A DNA stretch of 37,148 nt from a bacterium (GTDB lineage Bacteria; Patescibacteriota; Minisyncoccia; Minisyncoccales; RBG-13-42-11): NCBI GenBank assembly GCA_030646565.1, contig JAUSLA010000023.1:1-37148 (forward strand), given 5' to 3'. The notes beneath the pieces are model-generated. The model searched no databases, was not told where the DNA came from, and saw only the letters and a list, made by a program, of their open reading frames with translations. Every line of letters begins with the position of its first letter. Position 1 is the stretch's first letter. Position numbers and translations under genes: made by a program. Shown here piece by piece: positions 7,422 to 14,683 of the stretch.

Positions 7422-8402
7422 ATGAAGTTCAATTATTCTCAAATTTGTTTCGAAATTCTAAAAGATCTTCCCAAGCGGCAAAAGGATGTATTACTGCGGC
7501 GTTTTGGTTTACGTTCAAAAGCCGGCAAAAGGGAAACTTTAGAATCAATCGGGAAAAGCATGAATGTTACCAGGGAAAGGGTGCGTCAGATTGAAAGAGA
7601 CGGATTTTTAGGGTTAAAATCGGAAGTCAAAAATTCTTCCGTTGTTTTCCAATTTTTGCAGGAATGTCTTAAGAAAAAAGGCGGTTTAAAAAGAGAAGAA
7701 GCTCTTTTGGAAGAATTGGGGGGACAGAAAGAAAAAAATCAGATTTATTTTTTATTGACTTTAAGCGAAAATTTTCAACGTTTCGCAGAGACGGAAGATT
7801 TCTATAGTTTATGGACCTTGGGCCAAAATTATCTTTTAAAGGCGGAAAAAGTTTTAACTTCAATTTATAGCAAGCTCAAAAAATTCGGCAAACCCGCCAC
7901 CTTCAATGGTTTAAAATCTTTCGGTCTCGTAAACCAAAATACTCTTGCTTCTTGTTTGGAGGTTTCCAGAAAAATTCAGCGAAATTCGGAAGGGTTTTAT
8001 GGTTTGAAAGAGTGGCCGGAAATTAATCCGAGAGGAGTAAAAGATAAGGCCTACATAGTGTTTAAGAAGGAAAAAAGGCCCCTCCACTTTAATGAGGTTG
8101 CTTCTCTTTTGGAAAAGGCCTTGCCCCAAACCGTCCATAACGAATTGATAAAGGACCCAAGGTTTGTTTTGGTCGGCAGGGGATTGTACGCTTTGCAAGA
8201 ATGGGGATACGAGCAGGGTTATGTCAAAGACGTTATTTACAAGATTTTAAAAGAGGCAAAAGGGCCATTAAGCAAAGAAGATGTGTTGGCTAAAGTTTTA
8301 AAGCAGAGAATGGTCAAAGAAAATACTATTTTGCTCAATCTGAACAACAACCAATATTTCTCAAAAACGCCAGAGGGCGGCTATACGATCAAAGAAGCGT
8401 AA
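7422..8402 (+). CDS. Sigma-70 region 4 protein with HARE-type winged helices
   Basis: 326 residues. Residues about 16-62 (LPKRQKDVLLRRFGL ... ESIGKSMNVTRERVRQIERD) are a clear sigma-70 region 4 helix-turn-helix, the part that reads -35 boxes. No region 2 or 3 is present, so it cannot act as a complete sigma factor. The C-terminal half has two winged-helix repeats: AYIVFKKEKRPLHFNEVASL ... GRGLYAL (about 204-258), and DVIYKILKEAKGPLSKEDVL ... GGYTI (about 265-322). Both resemble the HARE-HTH domain of RNA polymerase delta subunits. It is probably a transcription regulator that binds polymerase or promoter DNA. Its own promoter (7266-7295) and the hairpin-rich leader suggest separate control. 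Confidence 0.8.
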   Translation: MKFNYSQICFEILKDLPKRQKDVLLRRFGLRSKAGKRETLESIGKSMNVTRERVRQIERDGFLGLKSEVKNSSVVFQFLQECLKKKGGLKREEALLEELGGQKEKNQIYFLLTLSENFQRFAETEDFYSLWTLGQNYLLKAEKVLTSIYSKLKKFGKPATFNGLKSFGLVNQNTLASCLEVSRKIQRNSEGFYGLKEWPEINPRGVKDKAYIVFKKEKRPLHFNEVASLLEKALPQTVHNELIKDPRFVLVGRGLYALQEWGYEQGYVKDVIYKILKEAKGPLSKEDVLAKVLKQRMVKENTILLNLNNNQYFSKTPEGGYTIKEA

Positions 8403-8411
8403 AGATATTTG

Positions 8412-8479
8412 CCCCGTAGTGAATTTCGACTGCTGCGGGGCAGCAAAATAATGTAATTAGTCGAAATTCTACTACGGGG
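8412..8479 (+). repeat. Long inverted repeat ending one base before the next ATG
   Basis: CCCCGTAGTGAATTTCGACT (8412-8431) is mirrored by AGTCGAAATT, two extra bases and ACTACGGGG (8459-8479). Between them lies a second hairpin GCTGCGGGGCAGC. It differs in sequence from the main palindromic family but occupies the same kind of place: between two genes, abutting the start codon. Confidence 0.8.
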
Positions 8480-8480
8480 T

Positions 8481-9773
8481 ATGTTGGTCGAATTTTCTTC
8501 TCAAGCATTTGACATCATCTGGCAAATTTTCAAAGCTTGGTGGTGGCTTCCAACTCCTTTTATTTTGCAAAAGCCCTTTTTATTTCTCTATAAATGGTGG
8601 CGAATTGACGGCTGGATAAGCAAGCGCAAAATGGTTTTGCTGGAAATAAAAACGCCGAGAGAATTTTTAAAGCCCATCAAAGCAATGGAAACCGTATTGG
8701 CAGGCATCCACGGCGCTGCTTACCAGCCCCCCGATTGGTGGGAAAGATGGATTGAAGGCCAAATTCAGCTTTCCGTCCATTTTGAGATTGCTTCAATTGG
8801 AGGAGAAACCCATTTTTATATCAGGTTTGACTCACCTTATCGCGACTCAATTGAGGCAAGCATTTATTCTCAATATCCTCAAGCTGAAATTAGAGAAGTG
8901 CCGGAATACGCAAAACAAGTGCCCCAAAATATTCCCAACGCTGAAATAGATATGTGGGGTTCTGATTACAAGCTGCTGAAAGACGACCATTATCCCATTA
9001 AGACCCATCAGGAATTTGAAACAGGCCGTGAGGCGGAAAAAGAAGAAGTGGTTGACCCGGTAGCCACGCTTTTGGAGGCAATGGGCAAAGTAAAGCCCGG
9101 GGAACAGTTTTGGATTCAAATTTCAGCAGAGCCGTTTTCAGAAGGGCCCTTAATGGCTTGGCTTGAGAAAGGAGCAGAAATCAGGGATAAGTTAGCCAGA
9201 AGGGAGGATAAACCAAAAGACCAGTCAATTATTCAGGAGGCGGCCAAAATTTTAATAACCGGAGAGCCAACAGTAGCCAAAGAAGAAAAAAAAGAGGTTT
9301 TGCCGCCGGAAATGAAGCTTACTCCCGGTGAAAAAGTAATCATCACCGCTTTAGAGGAAAAGATGTCAAAACCAATTTTCAATACAAACATTAGGTTTGT
9401 TTATTTTGGCCAAAAAGATATTTTTTTCAGGGCGAATTTCAGATTAGCTTTCGCCTATTTTAACGCCTACACGACTCTCAACTGCAACAGCCTTGTTCCT
9501 CTGGGAAGCACTTTCCCCAAAGTTCATAAATCCTGGTTTTTGCCTAAGAATCGGCTGGTTCCCCAGAGGCGTTATTTAAGATTAAGAAAATTGTTCAGAA
9601 ATTACGTTAACAGGTTCTCTCCTTTTTTCCCAAGAAGCGGCGGAAAATTTATGCTAAATACCGAGGAGTTAGCTTCTCTTTATCACTTCCCGAGCGAAGC
9701 GACAGCTCCTGCTCCAGGCGCTCCGAGGATAGAAGCGAAAAAAGGAGAAGGGCCTTTAACACTGCCTATTTAA
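8481..9773 (+). CDS. Membrane-anchored partner of the TraD-like ATPase (conserved Patescibacteria family)
   Basis: 430 residues. The N terminus is aromatic and hydrophobic (WQIFKAWWWLPTPFILQKPF, LFLYKWW), giving one or two membrane segments before residue 45. A soluble domain follows, with VLLEIKTPREFLKPIKAMET, FEIASIGGETHFYIRF and KPGEQFWIQISAEPF, and then a region ending in HFPSEATAPAPGAPRIEAKK. I recognise this as the membrane protein that regularly precedes a VirD4/TraD-like ATPase in Patescibacteria genomes (a DUF8128-like family, from memory). The ATPase gene follows after 63 nt, supporting a shared complex. A role in DNA transfer, pilus-like assembly or secretion is inference. A 20-bp-arm inverted repeat lies directly before the ATG; no Shine-Dalgarno is seen. 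Confidence 0.65.
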   Translation: MLVEFSSQAFDIIWQIFKAWWWLPTPFILQKPFLFLYKWWRIDGWISKRKMVLLEIKTPREFLKPIKAMETVLAGIHGAAYQPPDWWERWIEGQIQLSVHFEIASIGGETHFYIRFDSPYRDSIEASIYSQYPQAEIREVPEYAKQVPQNIPNAEIDMWGSDYKLLKDDHYPIKTHQEFETGREAEKEEVVDPVATLLEAMGKVKPGEQFWIQISAEPFSEGPLMAWLEKGAEIRDKLARREDKPKDQSIIQEAAKILITGEPTVAKEEKKEVLPPEMKLTPGEKVIITALEEKMSKPIFNTNIRFVYFGQKDIFFRANFRLAFAYFNAYTTLNCNSLVPLGSTFPKVHKSWFLPKNRLVPQRRYLRLRKLFRNYVNRFSPFFPRSGGKFMLNTEELASLYHFPSEATAPAPGAPRIEAKKGEGPLTLPI

Positions 9774-9780
9774 CAAGGTG

Positions 9781-9834
9781 GACGAAGAGAGCCTTGCTCT
9801 CTTCTTTATTATTCACCCCGCTTCGCGGGATTCA
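9781..9834 (+). repeat. Short palindromic element before the TraD-like gene
   Basis: Hairpins AGAGAGC/GCTCTCT and CCCGC/GCGGG are separated by TTCTTTATTATTCAC, and the unit ends in TTCATA just before ATG 9837. It is a two-module copy of the dispersed family. Confidence 0.75.
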
Positions 9835-9836
9835 TA

Positions 9837-11630
9837 ATGGCTGATGAAATAATTTTTTTTGGAGAGACCACCTTCCGGGACAAGAGAAGGAGATTTGGCA
9901 TTAAGACCGATGATAGGCGAAGGCACACGTATCTCATTGGAAAAACCGGCATGGGAAAATCAGCGATGCTGGAAAATATGGCGATTCAGGACATTCAGTT
10001 GGGCCACGGCATTGGCTTTGTTGACCCTCACGGAGAAGCGGCCGAGGGCTTGCTGGATTTTATCCCCAGCAACAGAATCAACGATGTCGTATATTTTAAT
10101 CCGGCCGACATTGACTATCCGGTTGCTTTTAATATTATGGAAAAAGTTGATTTTGGGCATCGACATCTTGTTGCTTCGGGTTTAATGGGCGTTTTCAAGA
10201 AGATTTGGCCAGACGTTTGGTCAGCCAGGATGGAGTATATTTTAAATAACTGTATTTTAGCCCTTTTGGAATATCCGGGCTCCACTCTTTTGGGGGTGAA
10301 CCGAATGTTAGCCGACATAGATTACAGAAAAAAAGTGGTGGATATGGTTACAGATCCAATGGTAAAATCGTTTTGGGTTAAGGAGTTTGCCAGATACACC
10401 CAGAGATACGAGGTTGAGGCAACCGCCGCAATTCAGAACAAAGTCGGCCAGTTCATATCCGCTCCCTTGATTAGAAATATTATCGGGCAAGTTCAGTCAA
10501 AGCTTGATATGCGAGAAATTATGGATGAAAATAAAATTCTAATCCTCAACCTGTCAAAGGGAAGAATCGGCGAAGATAATTCAATGCTTTTGGGAGCGCT
10601 TCTAATCACAAAATTGCAGTTGGCCGCAATGTCCAGAGTGGATATTCCGGAGGAAAAAAGAAAAGATTTTTTCCTTTATGTTGACGAGTTCCAGAATTTT
10701 GCCACGATTTCCTTTGTCAATGTGTTGTCTGAAGCAAGAAAGTATCGACTGTCCCTAATTTTAGGCCACCAATATATTACTCAAATGGAAGAAGAAGTAA
10801 GAGACGCTGTTTTCGGGAACGTGGGAACTCTGGTTTCTTTTCGGATTGGAGCCGACGACGCAGAGTTTTTAGAAAGAGAATATAGCCCGGATTTTATTGC
10901 CGCTGATTTCGTCAATTTAAAAAAGTACAATATTTATGTTAAATTAATGATAGACGGCTTAGCCAGCAGGCCTTTTTCCGCTGAGACCCTTTCGCCTTTC
11001 CCGACTTTAGAAAAATCGAATCGGGAAAAAATCATTCAGGTTTCCAGAGAAAGATACAGCTCTTCAAGGCAAAGCGTTGAGGAAAAAATTTCTAAATGGT
11101 CAGGGGTTATGGACGAGCCGCAAACTTCTTCGCAGACTCAATCCCAATTCCAATCTCAATCTCAATCTCAATATCAACCACAATCTCAAGTAGTTTTATA
11201 TGATGCAAAATGCGCCAGTTGTGAAAAATGGACAAAAGTAACATTTTTACCAGATCCTTTAAGGCCTGTTTATTGCAAGTCTTGTTTGAAAAAGATTAAA
11301 AATCCTCCTGCCAAGCCAGAGGAAAAACTTTCATCCGTCGAGGCTTCCGTCCCGCCCGCAAGCGAGACTTTTACGGATAAGTCGGCGGAGAAACTAGAGG
11401 GCGAACCCGCCTTCGCCGAGGCTTCGGCGGGCAAGGAAAAACCTGAAACCAAAACCATTTCTCTCACAGAGGCAACTAAAAGAGAGCCCTTCACCTTCTC
11501 AAAAAAGAGGTCGGAAGAAAAGCAAGCCCAAAGAAAAGAAGTCAACTTAGAAGAACTAAAAAGCGTTTTAGAGGAGTCATTAAAAAAGATAGAAACCGAG
11601 AAAAAAGATGCTGACTCTAAAGGAACTTAA
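9837..11630 (+). CDS. TraD/VirD4-like DNA-pumping ATPase with CxxC-x17-CxxC zinc domain
   Basis: 597 residues. Walker A is GKTGMGKS (35-42); Walker B is FFLYVDEFQNF (about 278-288); LILGHQYITQM (about 304-314) matches the arginine/sensor region of VirD4/TraG coupling proteins and HerA-type ATPases. These hexameric motors move DNA (or protein) across membranes. No membrane helix is visible in this protein, which fits anchoring by the preceding gene product. After the motor comes a Ser-Gln low-complexity run (nt about 11135-11190), then a zinc motif C459-x2-C462-x17-C480-x2-C483 (KVTFLPDPLRPVYCKSC), then a Glu/Lys/Ala-rich tail that includes FAEASAGK, encoded by a palindrome (11406-11431). The gene overlaps pgk by 23 nt. 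Confidence 0.85.
   Translation: MADEIIFFGETTFRDKRRRFGIKTDDRRRHTYLIGKTGMGKSAMLENMAIQDIQLGHGIGFVDPHGEAAEGLLDFIPSNRINDVVYFNPADIDYPVAFNIMEKVDFGHRHLVASGLMGVFKKIWPDVWSARMEYILNNCILALLEYPGSTLLGVNRMLADIDYRKKVVDMVTDPMVKSFWVKEFARYTQRYEVEATAAIQNKVGQFISAPLIRNIIGQVQSKLDMREIMDENKILILNLSKGRIGEDNSMLLGALLITKLQLAAMSRVDIPEEKRKDFFLYVDEFQNFATISFVNVLSEARKYRLSLILGHQYITQMEEEVRDAVFGNVGTLVSFRIGADDAEFLEREYSPDFIAADFVNLKKYNIYVKLMIDGLASRPFSAETLSPFPTLEKSNREKIIQVSRERYSSSRQSVEEKISKWSGVMDEPQTSSQTQSQFQSQSQSQYQPQSQVVLYDAKCASCEKWTKVTFLPDPLRPVYCKSCLKKIKNPPAKPEEKLSSVEASVPPASETFTDKSAEKLEGEPAFAEASAGKEKPETKTISLTEATKREPFTFSKKRSEEKQAQRKEVNLEELKSVLEESLKKIETEKKDADSKGT
11406..11431 (+). repeat. In-frame palindrome encoding FAEASAGK
   Basis: CCCGCC (11406-11411) and GGCGGG (11426-11431) flank TTCGCCGAGGCTTC. 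It lies in the disordered tail of the TraD-like protein. I recall similar PAFAEASAGK peptides as recurrent inserts in Patescibacteria proteins, but this is from memory. Confidence 0.6.
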
Positions 11631-12654
11631 CGTCCAAAATAAAAGAGTTTTATTAAGGTGTGATTTTAATGTTCCCCTTTCCAACGAAGGGGTTATTTTA
11701 GATGATTTTCGGATTAAAGAAACTGTTCCAACCATTGAACACTTGATTAAAAACGGGGCAAAAGTTGTTTTAATGAGCCACTTGGGCAGGCCAAAAGGAA
11801 AAGTTGTTGAATCGTTAAAACTGGCTCCAATTCAAGAAAAACTATCGGAATATCTTAATAGAAAAATAGCAAAAGCTTCAGATTGTATTGGCATAGAAAT
11901 TGAGAAAAAAACAAATGAAATGAAGCCGGGAGAAGTTTTACTTTTGGAGAATTTAAGGTTTCACAAAGAAGAAGAGGAAAACGACGCTCAATTCGCCTTA
12001 GAATTGGCAAAGCTGGGCGATATATACATAAATGACGCGTTTGGCGCTTCTCATAGGGCTCACGCTTCAATTGTCGGGGTGCCCAAATATCTGCCTTCTG
12101 CAGCCGGGTTGTTGTTGGAAAAAGAAATAAAGATTTTAACCAAATTAATGGAAAATCCGGTAAAACCGCTTGTTGTAATAATCGGAGGAGCTAAAGCTGA
12201 AACAAAGACAAAATTAATTGACAGGATTTCAGAAATTTCCGATTTCACGCTCATTAACGGTTTGATTCAAAGAGAAATAAAAGAGAAAAATATAAAATTA
12301 AAATATCCTCAAAAAATTATCGGGCCGCTTGACGAAGTTGAGGGAAAAGATATCGGGCAAAAAACAATAAAACTTTTCAAGGAAAAAATATTTTCCGCCA
12401 AAACTGTTTTTTGGAACGGCCCCTTGGGAATGTTTGAGAAAAAAGAGTTTGCCAAGGGAACTGAAGAAATTGCAAGAGCCATTGTTCGAAGTGGCGTTTT
12501 TTCGGTGGTCGGAGGAGGAGAGACGGTAGATTTTATTAACAGTTTAGGCTTACTGTCTAAATTTAACCATGTTTCAACCGGCGGAGGGGCTATGATAGAG
12601 TTTTTATCTGGAGAAAAACTGCCGGGCATTGAAGTATTGCGCTCGGCAAGCTAA
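11608..12654 (+). CDS. pgk: Phosphoglycerate kinase (shortened form)
   Basis: It transfers phosphate between 1,3-bisphosphoglycerate and ADP in glycolysis, making ATP. Family motifs are RVLLRCDFNVPL (14-25), MSHLGRPKG, LLENLRFHKEEE, DAFGASHRAHAS, VIIGGAKAETK, WNGPLGMFE, VGGGETVDF and the C-terminal STGGGAMIEFLSG. At 348 residues it is about 40-50 shorter than the usual 390-400. The missing part follows IGGAKAETK: the GGGMANTF-type loop and the next helix/strand are replaced by INGLIQREIKEKNIKLKYP. Active-site residues elsewhere are kept, so it is probably active. As I recall, this shortening is usual in Parcubacteria. It starts inside the end of the TraD-like gene (23-nt overlap). Confidence 0.95.
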   Translation: MLTLKELNVQNKRVLLRCDFNVPLSNEGVILDDFRIKETVPTIEHLIKNGAKVVLMSHLGRPKGKVVESLKLAPIQEKLSEYLNRKIAKASDCIGIEIEKKTNEMKPGEVLLLENLRFHKEEEENDAQFALELAKLGDIYINDAFGASHRAHASIVGVPKYLPSAAGLLLEKEIKILTKLMENPVKPLVVIIGGAKAETKTKLIDRISEISDFTLINGLIQREIKEKNIKLKYPQKIIGPLDEVEGKDIGQKTIKLFKEKIFSAKTVFWNGPLGMFEKKEFAKGTEEIARAIVRSGVFSVVGGGETVDFINSLGLLSKFNHVSTGGGAMIEFLSGEKLPGIEVLRSAS

Positions 12655-12667
12655 TTTTAGGAGATAG

Positions 12668-12764
12668 TCTTCGGGCAGAATTGCCTCGGGTGAATTAAGT
12701 TCTCTTCGCCTACCGAAGGTGAAGATAAAAACGCAGTTTTCATCGCCTTAATTCGTAATTCGTA
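12668..12764 (+). repeat. Modular palindromic element between pgk and the DHH gene
   Basis: It contains CTTCGGGCA...CTCGGGTGA (compare CTTCGGGCA...CCCGGGTGA at 6913-6934), AGTTCTCTTCGCC, CCGAAGGTGAAGA, an AAAAC/GTTTT hairpin, ATCGCC, and the tail TTAATTCGTAATTCGTAGG shared with 7243-7261. It ends 5 nt before ATG 12770. Confidence 0.75.
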
Positions 12765-12769
12765 GGATT

Positions 12770-14011
12770 ATGGAGATTAAAAATCTAAAAAAGGCGGCAA
12801 AAAGAATCCTGAAAGCGATAGAAAAAAAGGAAAAAATCATTCTCTACGGAGACGCGGATTTAGACGGCGCGGCTTCGGTAATTATTTTGAAAGAAAGCGT
12901 TAAAAGCTTGGGCGGAAATATTTGCGCGATTTATTTTCCGGATAGGGAAATTGAAGGACATGGCATTACAAAAATGGGTTTGGAATTTCTAAAAAAAGAA
13001 GCTCCGGCTCTTTTAATCGCCGTGGACTGCGGCATTGGAAACTTAAAAGAAACGGCAATGGCAAAGAAAATGGGTTTTTCGGTTTTGATTGTTGACCATC
13101 ACGAGGTTTTGGATAAAATGCCAAAAGCCGATATTATTGTCGACCCTAAACAAAAAGGGGATAAATACTATTTTAAGGGATTGGCCGCAGCCGGAGTTGT
13201 TTTCAAACTCGCAGAGGCCCTTTTTGAGGAGAAAATGGCGAAGAGGACTGCGTCCTCGTCTTCAACTACCCGAGCGAAAACGAAGGGTGGAGAAGAACGA
13301 AAATTCTTCGATTCGTCCTGCAAGCAAGACTCAATGACGGAGAATCTAAGAAAGAATTTTTTGGAATTGGTGGCTTTGGCCACTTTAGCGGATATGATGC
13401 CTCAAGAAGCAGATAATAAGGTTTTTATTTCAGAAGGGCTTCAATCTTTGGAAAATTCCTGGCGGCCCGGAATAAAGGCGTTTTTTGAAACAGAATTTTT
13501 GGAGGAATTTTCCGGAATAAGTCAGAAGGTCGCCAAAATTATTTCTGTTTTAAACGTCAGAGACGTTGAGAGTCGGTTTCCGGCAAGTTTCAGATTGTTG
13601 ACCGTCGTTTCTCTTTCGGAGGCCGGAAGAATCATTGAAGAACTTTTTGAAAGGAGTAAAATTAGAAAGGAAGTAATAAATGGCACCGTAGATGAAATTG
13701 AAAAAATTATAGCTGAAAAAGACGAATCTATTGTTTTTGAAGGAGATTCCTCTTTTGACCTTGCCTTGTTGAGTGCGGCTGCATCAATAATTTGTCAAAA
13801 ATTCCAAAAGCCCGTTTTTCTTTATAAAAAAATGGCAAAAGAGTCCCAGGGTACGGTGCGTGTGCCCTCTGGCGTAGACAGTATTGCCTTAATGAAAAAA
13901 TGCTCAAAATATCCCTTGGCTTTTGGCGGCCATCCGAAAGCGTCGGGTTTCAGGATAAAAAACGATAATTTAGAAAAATTTAAAACTTGTTTAATAGAAA
14001 ATTATCGGTAG
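12770..14011 (+). CDS. DHH-family phosphoesterase (RecJ-like), with in-frame palindromic insert
   Basis: 413 residues with the DHH-superfamily motifs in order: YGDADLDGAAS (26-36), AVDCGIGN (84-91), VDHHE (108-112), and the DHHA1 motif GGHPKASGF near the C terminus. RecJ enzymes are 5'-3' single-strand DNA exonucleases; relatives degrade short oligonucleotides. No extra OB domain follows, so it is a short RecJ-like or NrnA-like form, and the exact substrate is open. Residues about 157-188 (KRTASSSSTTRAKTKGGEER and on) are encoded by a palindromic element nearly identical to the intergenic copy at 21919-22019. They sit between the two halves of the DHH domain, just before NFLELVALATLADMM. An RNase H gene follows. 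Confidence 0.88.
   Translation: MEIKNLKKAAKRILKAIEKKEKIILYGDADLDGAASVIILKESVKSLGGNICAIYFPDREIEGHGITKMGLEFLKKEAPALLIAVDCGIGNLKETAMAKKMGFSVLIVDHHEVLDKMPKADIIVDPKQKGDKYYFKGLAAAGVVFKLAEALFEEKMAKRTASSSSTTRAKTKGGEERKFFDSSCKQDSMTENLRKNFLELVALATLADMMPQEADNKVFISEGLQSLENSWRPGIKAFFETEFLEEFSGISQKVAKIISVLNVRDVESRFPASFRLLTVVSLSEAGRIIEELFERSKIRKEVINGTVDEIEKIIAEKDESIVFEGDSSFDLALLSAAASIICQKFQKPVFLYKKMAKESQGTVRVPSGVDSIALMKKCSKYPLAFGGHPKASGFRIKNDNLEKFKTCLIENYR
13238..13333 (+). repeat. Modular palindromic element inside the DHH gene (in frame)
   Basis: It aligns base by base with 21919-22019: GGCGAAGAGGACTGCGTCCT against GGCGACGAGGACTGCGTCCT, then CGTCTTCAACTACCCGAGCG against CGTCTTCATCTACCCGAGCA, then AAGGGTGGAGAAGAACGAAA shared, then TTCTTCGA. 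Orientation is opposite to the secA and ABC-F copies. The 3' hairpin (CCTGCAAGCAAGACT) is decayed compared with the intergenic copy. Confidence 0.9.
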
Positions 14012-14016
14012 TCAAA

Positions 14017-14122
14017 GAGAACTTTGTTTTCTTTTCCACCTGCGTCCCGCTTACAGCGGGACTTGGTAGGCGACGAGGCCTTCGGCCTCGTCTTAATCTT
14101 CGCTTTCGCTACGCGAAAGCTT
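14017..14122 (+). repeat. Modular palindromic element between the DHH and RNase H genes
   Basis: Modules: AAAGAGAAC...TTTTCTTT, linker CCACCTGC, GTCCCGC/GCGGGAC, linker TTGGTAGGC, GACGAGGCC/GGCCTCGTC, linker TTAATCTTC, GCTTTCG/CGAAAGC, then TTGATGA and ATG 14128. The central stem has G-C where other copies have A-T pairs, yet it stays fully paired. Confidence 0.85.
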
Positions 14123-14127
14123 GATGA

Positions 14128-14571
14128 ATGAAGAAAATTATTATTTATACGGACGGCGGTTCGAGAGGGAACCCGGGGCAGGCGGCAATTGGAGTTGTTT
14201 TTTGCAACGAGAAGGTCCAATGCTTTAAAAATTACACAGAATACCTGGGAGATAATTTCACCAACAACGAAGCTGAATACATGGCGGTGATTTTTGGCTT
14301 GAAAAAATTTAAAGCCCTTTTCGGGAAGAAAATCGCCAAGACCTCGGATATTGAAATAAGGACGGATTCAGAGCTTTTAGTCAAACAACTTAAAGGTGAG
14401 TATAAAATTTTAGAACCAAAAATCCAACTTTTGTTTATTGAAATTTGGAATATTAAAATTGATTTTCAGAAAATAAAATTTACACATATTCCCCGTGAAA
14501 AGAATAAAGAGGCAGATGCATTGGTTAATGAGGCCTTAGACATTCAAGGGAGACAAGCAACGATAATATAA
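14128..14571 (+). CDS. RNase HI-type ribonuclease H
   Basis: 147 residues with the RNase H fold and all four acidic catalytic positions: D in YTDGGSRGNPG (about residue 8), E in TNNEAEYMAVIFGL (about 49), D in IRTDSELLVKQLKGEY (about 74), and D in NKEADALVNEALD near the C terminus. It cleaves the RNA strand of RNA-DNA hybrids, for example R-loops and primer RNA. The sequence is closer to the short archaeal/Sto-type RNase HI proteins than to E. coli RnhA (judgement by eye). It is the last gene of the run that starts with the TraD-like pair. The leader is a palindromic element, and no Shine-Dalgarno is seen. Confidence 0.88.
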   Translation: MKKIIIYTDGGSRGNPGQAAIGVVFCNEKVQCFKNYTEYLGDNFTNNEAEYMAVIFGLKKFKALFGKKIAKTSDIEIRTDSELLVKQLKGEYKILEPKIQLLFIEIWNIKIDFQKIKFTHIPREKNKEADALVNEALDIQGRQATII

Positions 14572-14583
14572 AGATATTACAGT

Positions 14584-14636
14584 CGACGAGAACTGCGTCC
14601 TCGTCTTGACCTGGGTCCTGCTTCGCAGGGCTTGTG
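14584..14636 (+). repeat. Two-module palindromic element
   Basis: CGACGAGAAC/GTCCTCGTC (one mismatch, A opposite C), linker TTGACCTGG, GTCCTGC/GCAGGGC, then TTGTG. It lies between the RNase H gene and the promoter at 14650. Confidence 0.75.
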
Positions 14637-14649
14637 TTTTAACGGGGGC

Positions 14650-14677
14650 TTGACAAGATTTGTGGGTATGCTATAAT
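14650..14677 (+). promoter_or_regulatory. Perfect consensus promoter for the 14684-14906 RNA
   Basis: TTGACA (14650-14655), a 16-nt spacer containing TGTGGGTATG, and TATAAT (14672-14677). Both boxes match the sigma-70 consensus exactly, which makes it one of the strongest promoters in the window. Confidence 0.9.
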
Positions 14678-14683
14678 GGCTTT

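Noticed and set aside
7364..7594. Frame crossing the element into the sigma-r4 gene
   Set aside because: It is an off-frame shadow of the 7422 gene and repeat sequence.
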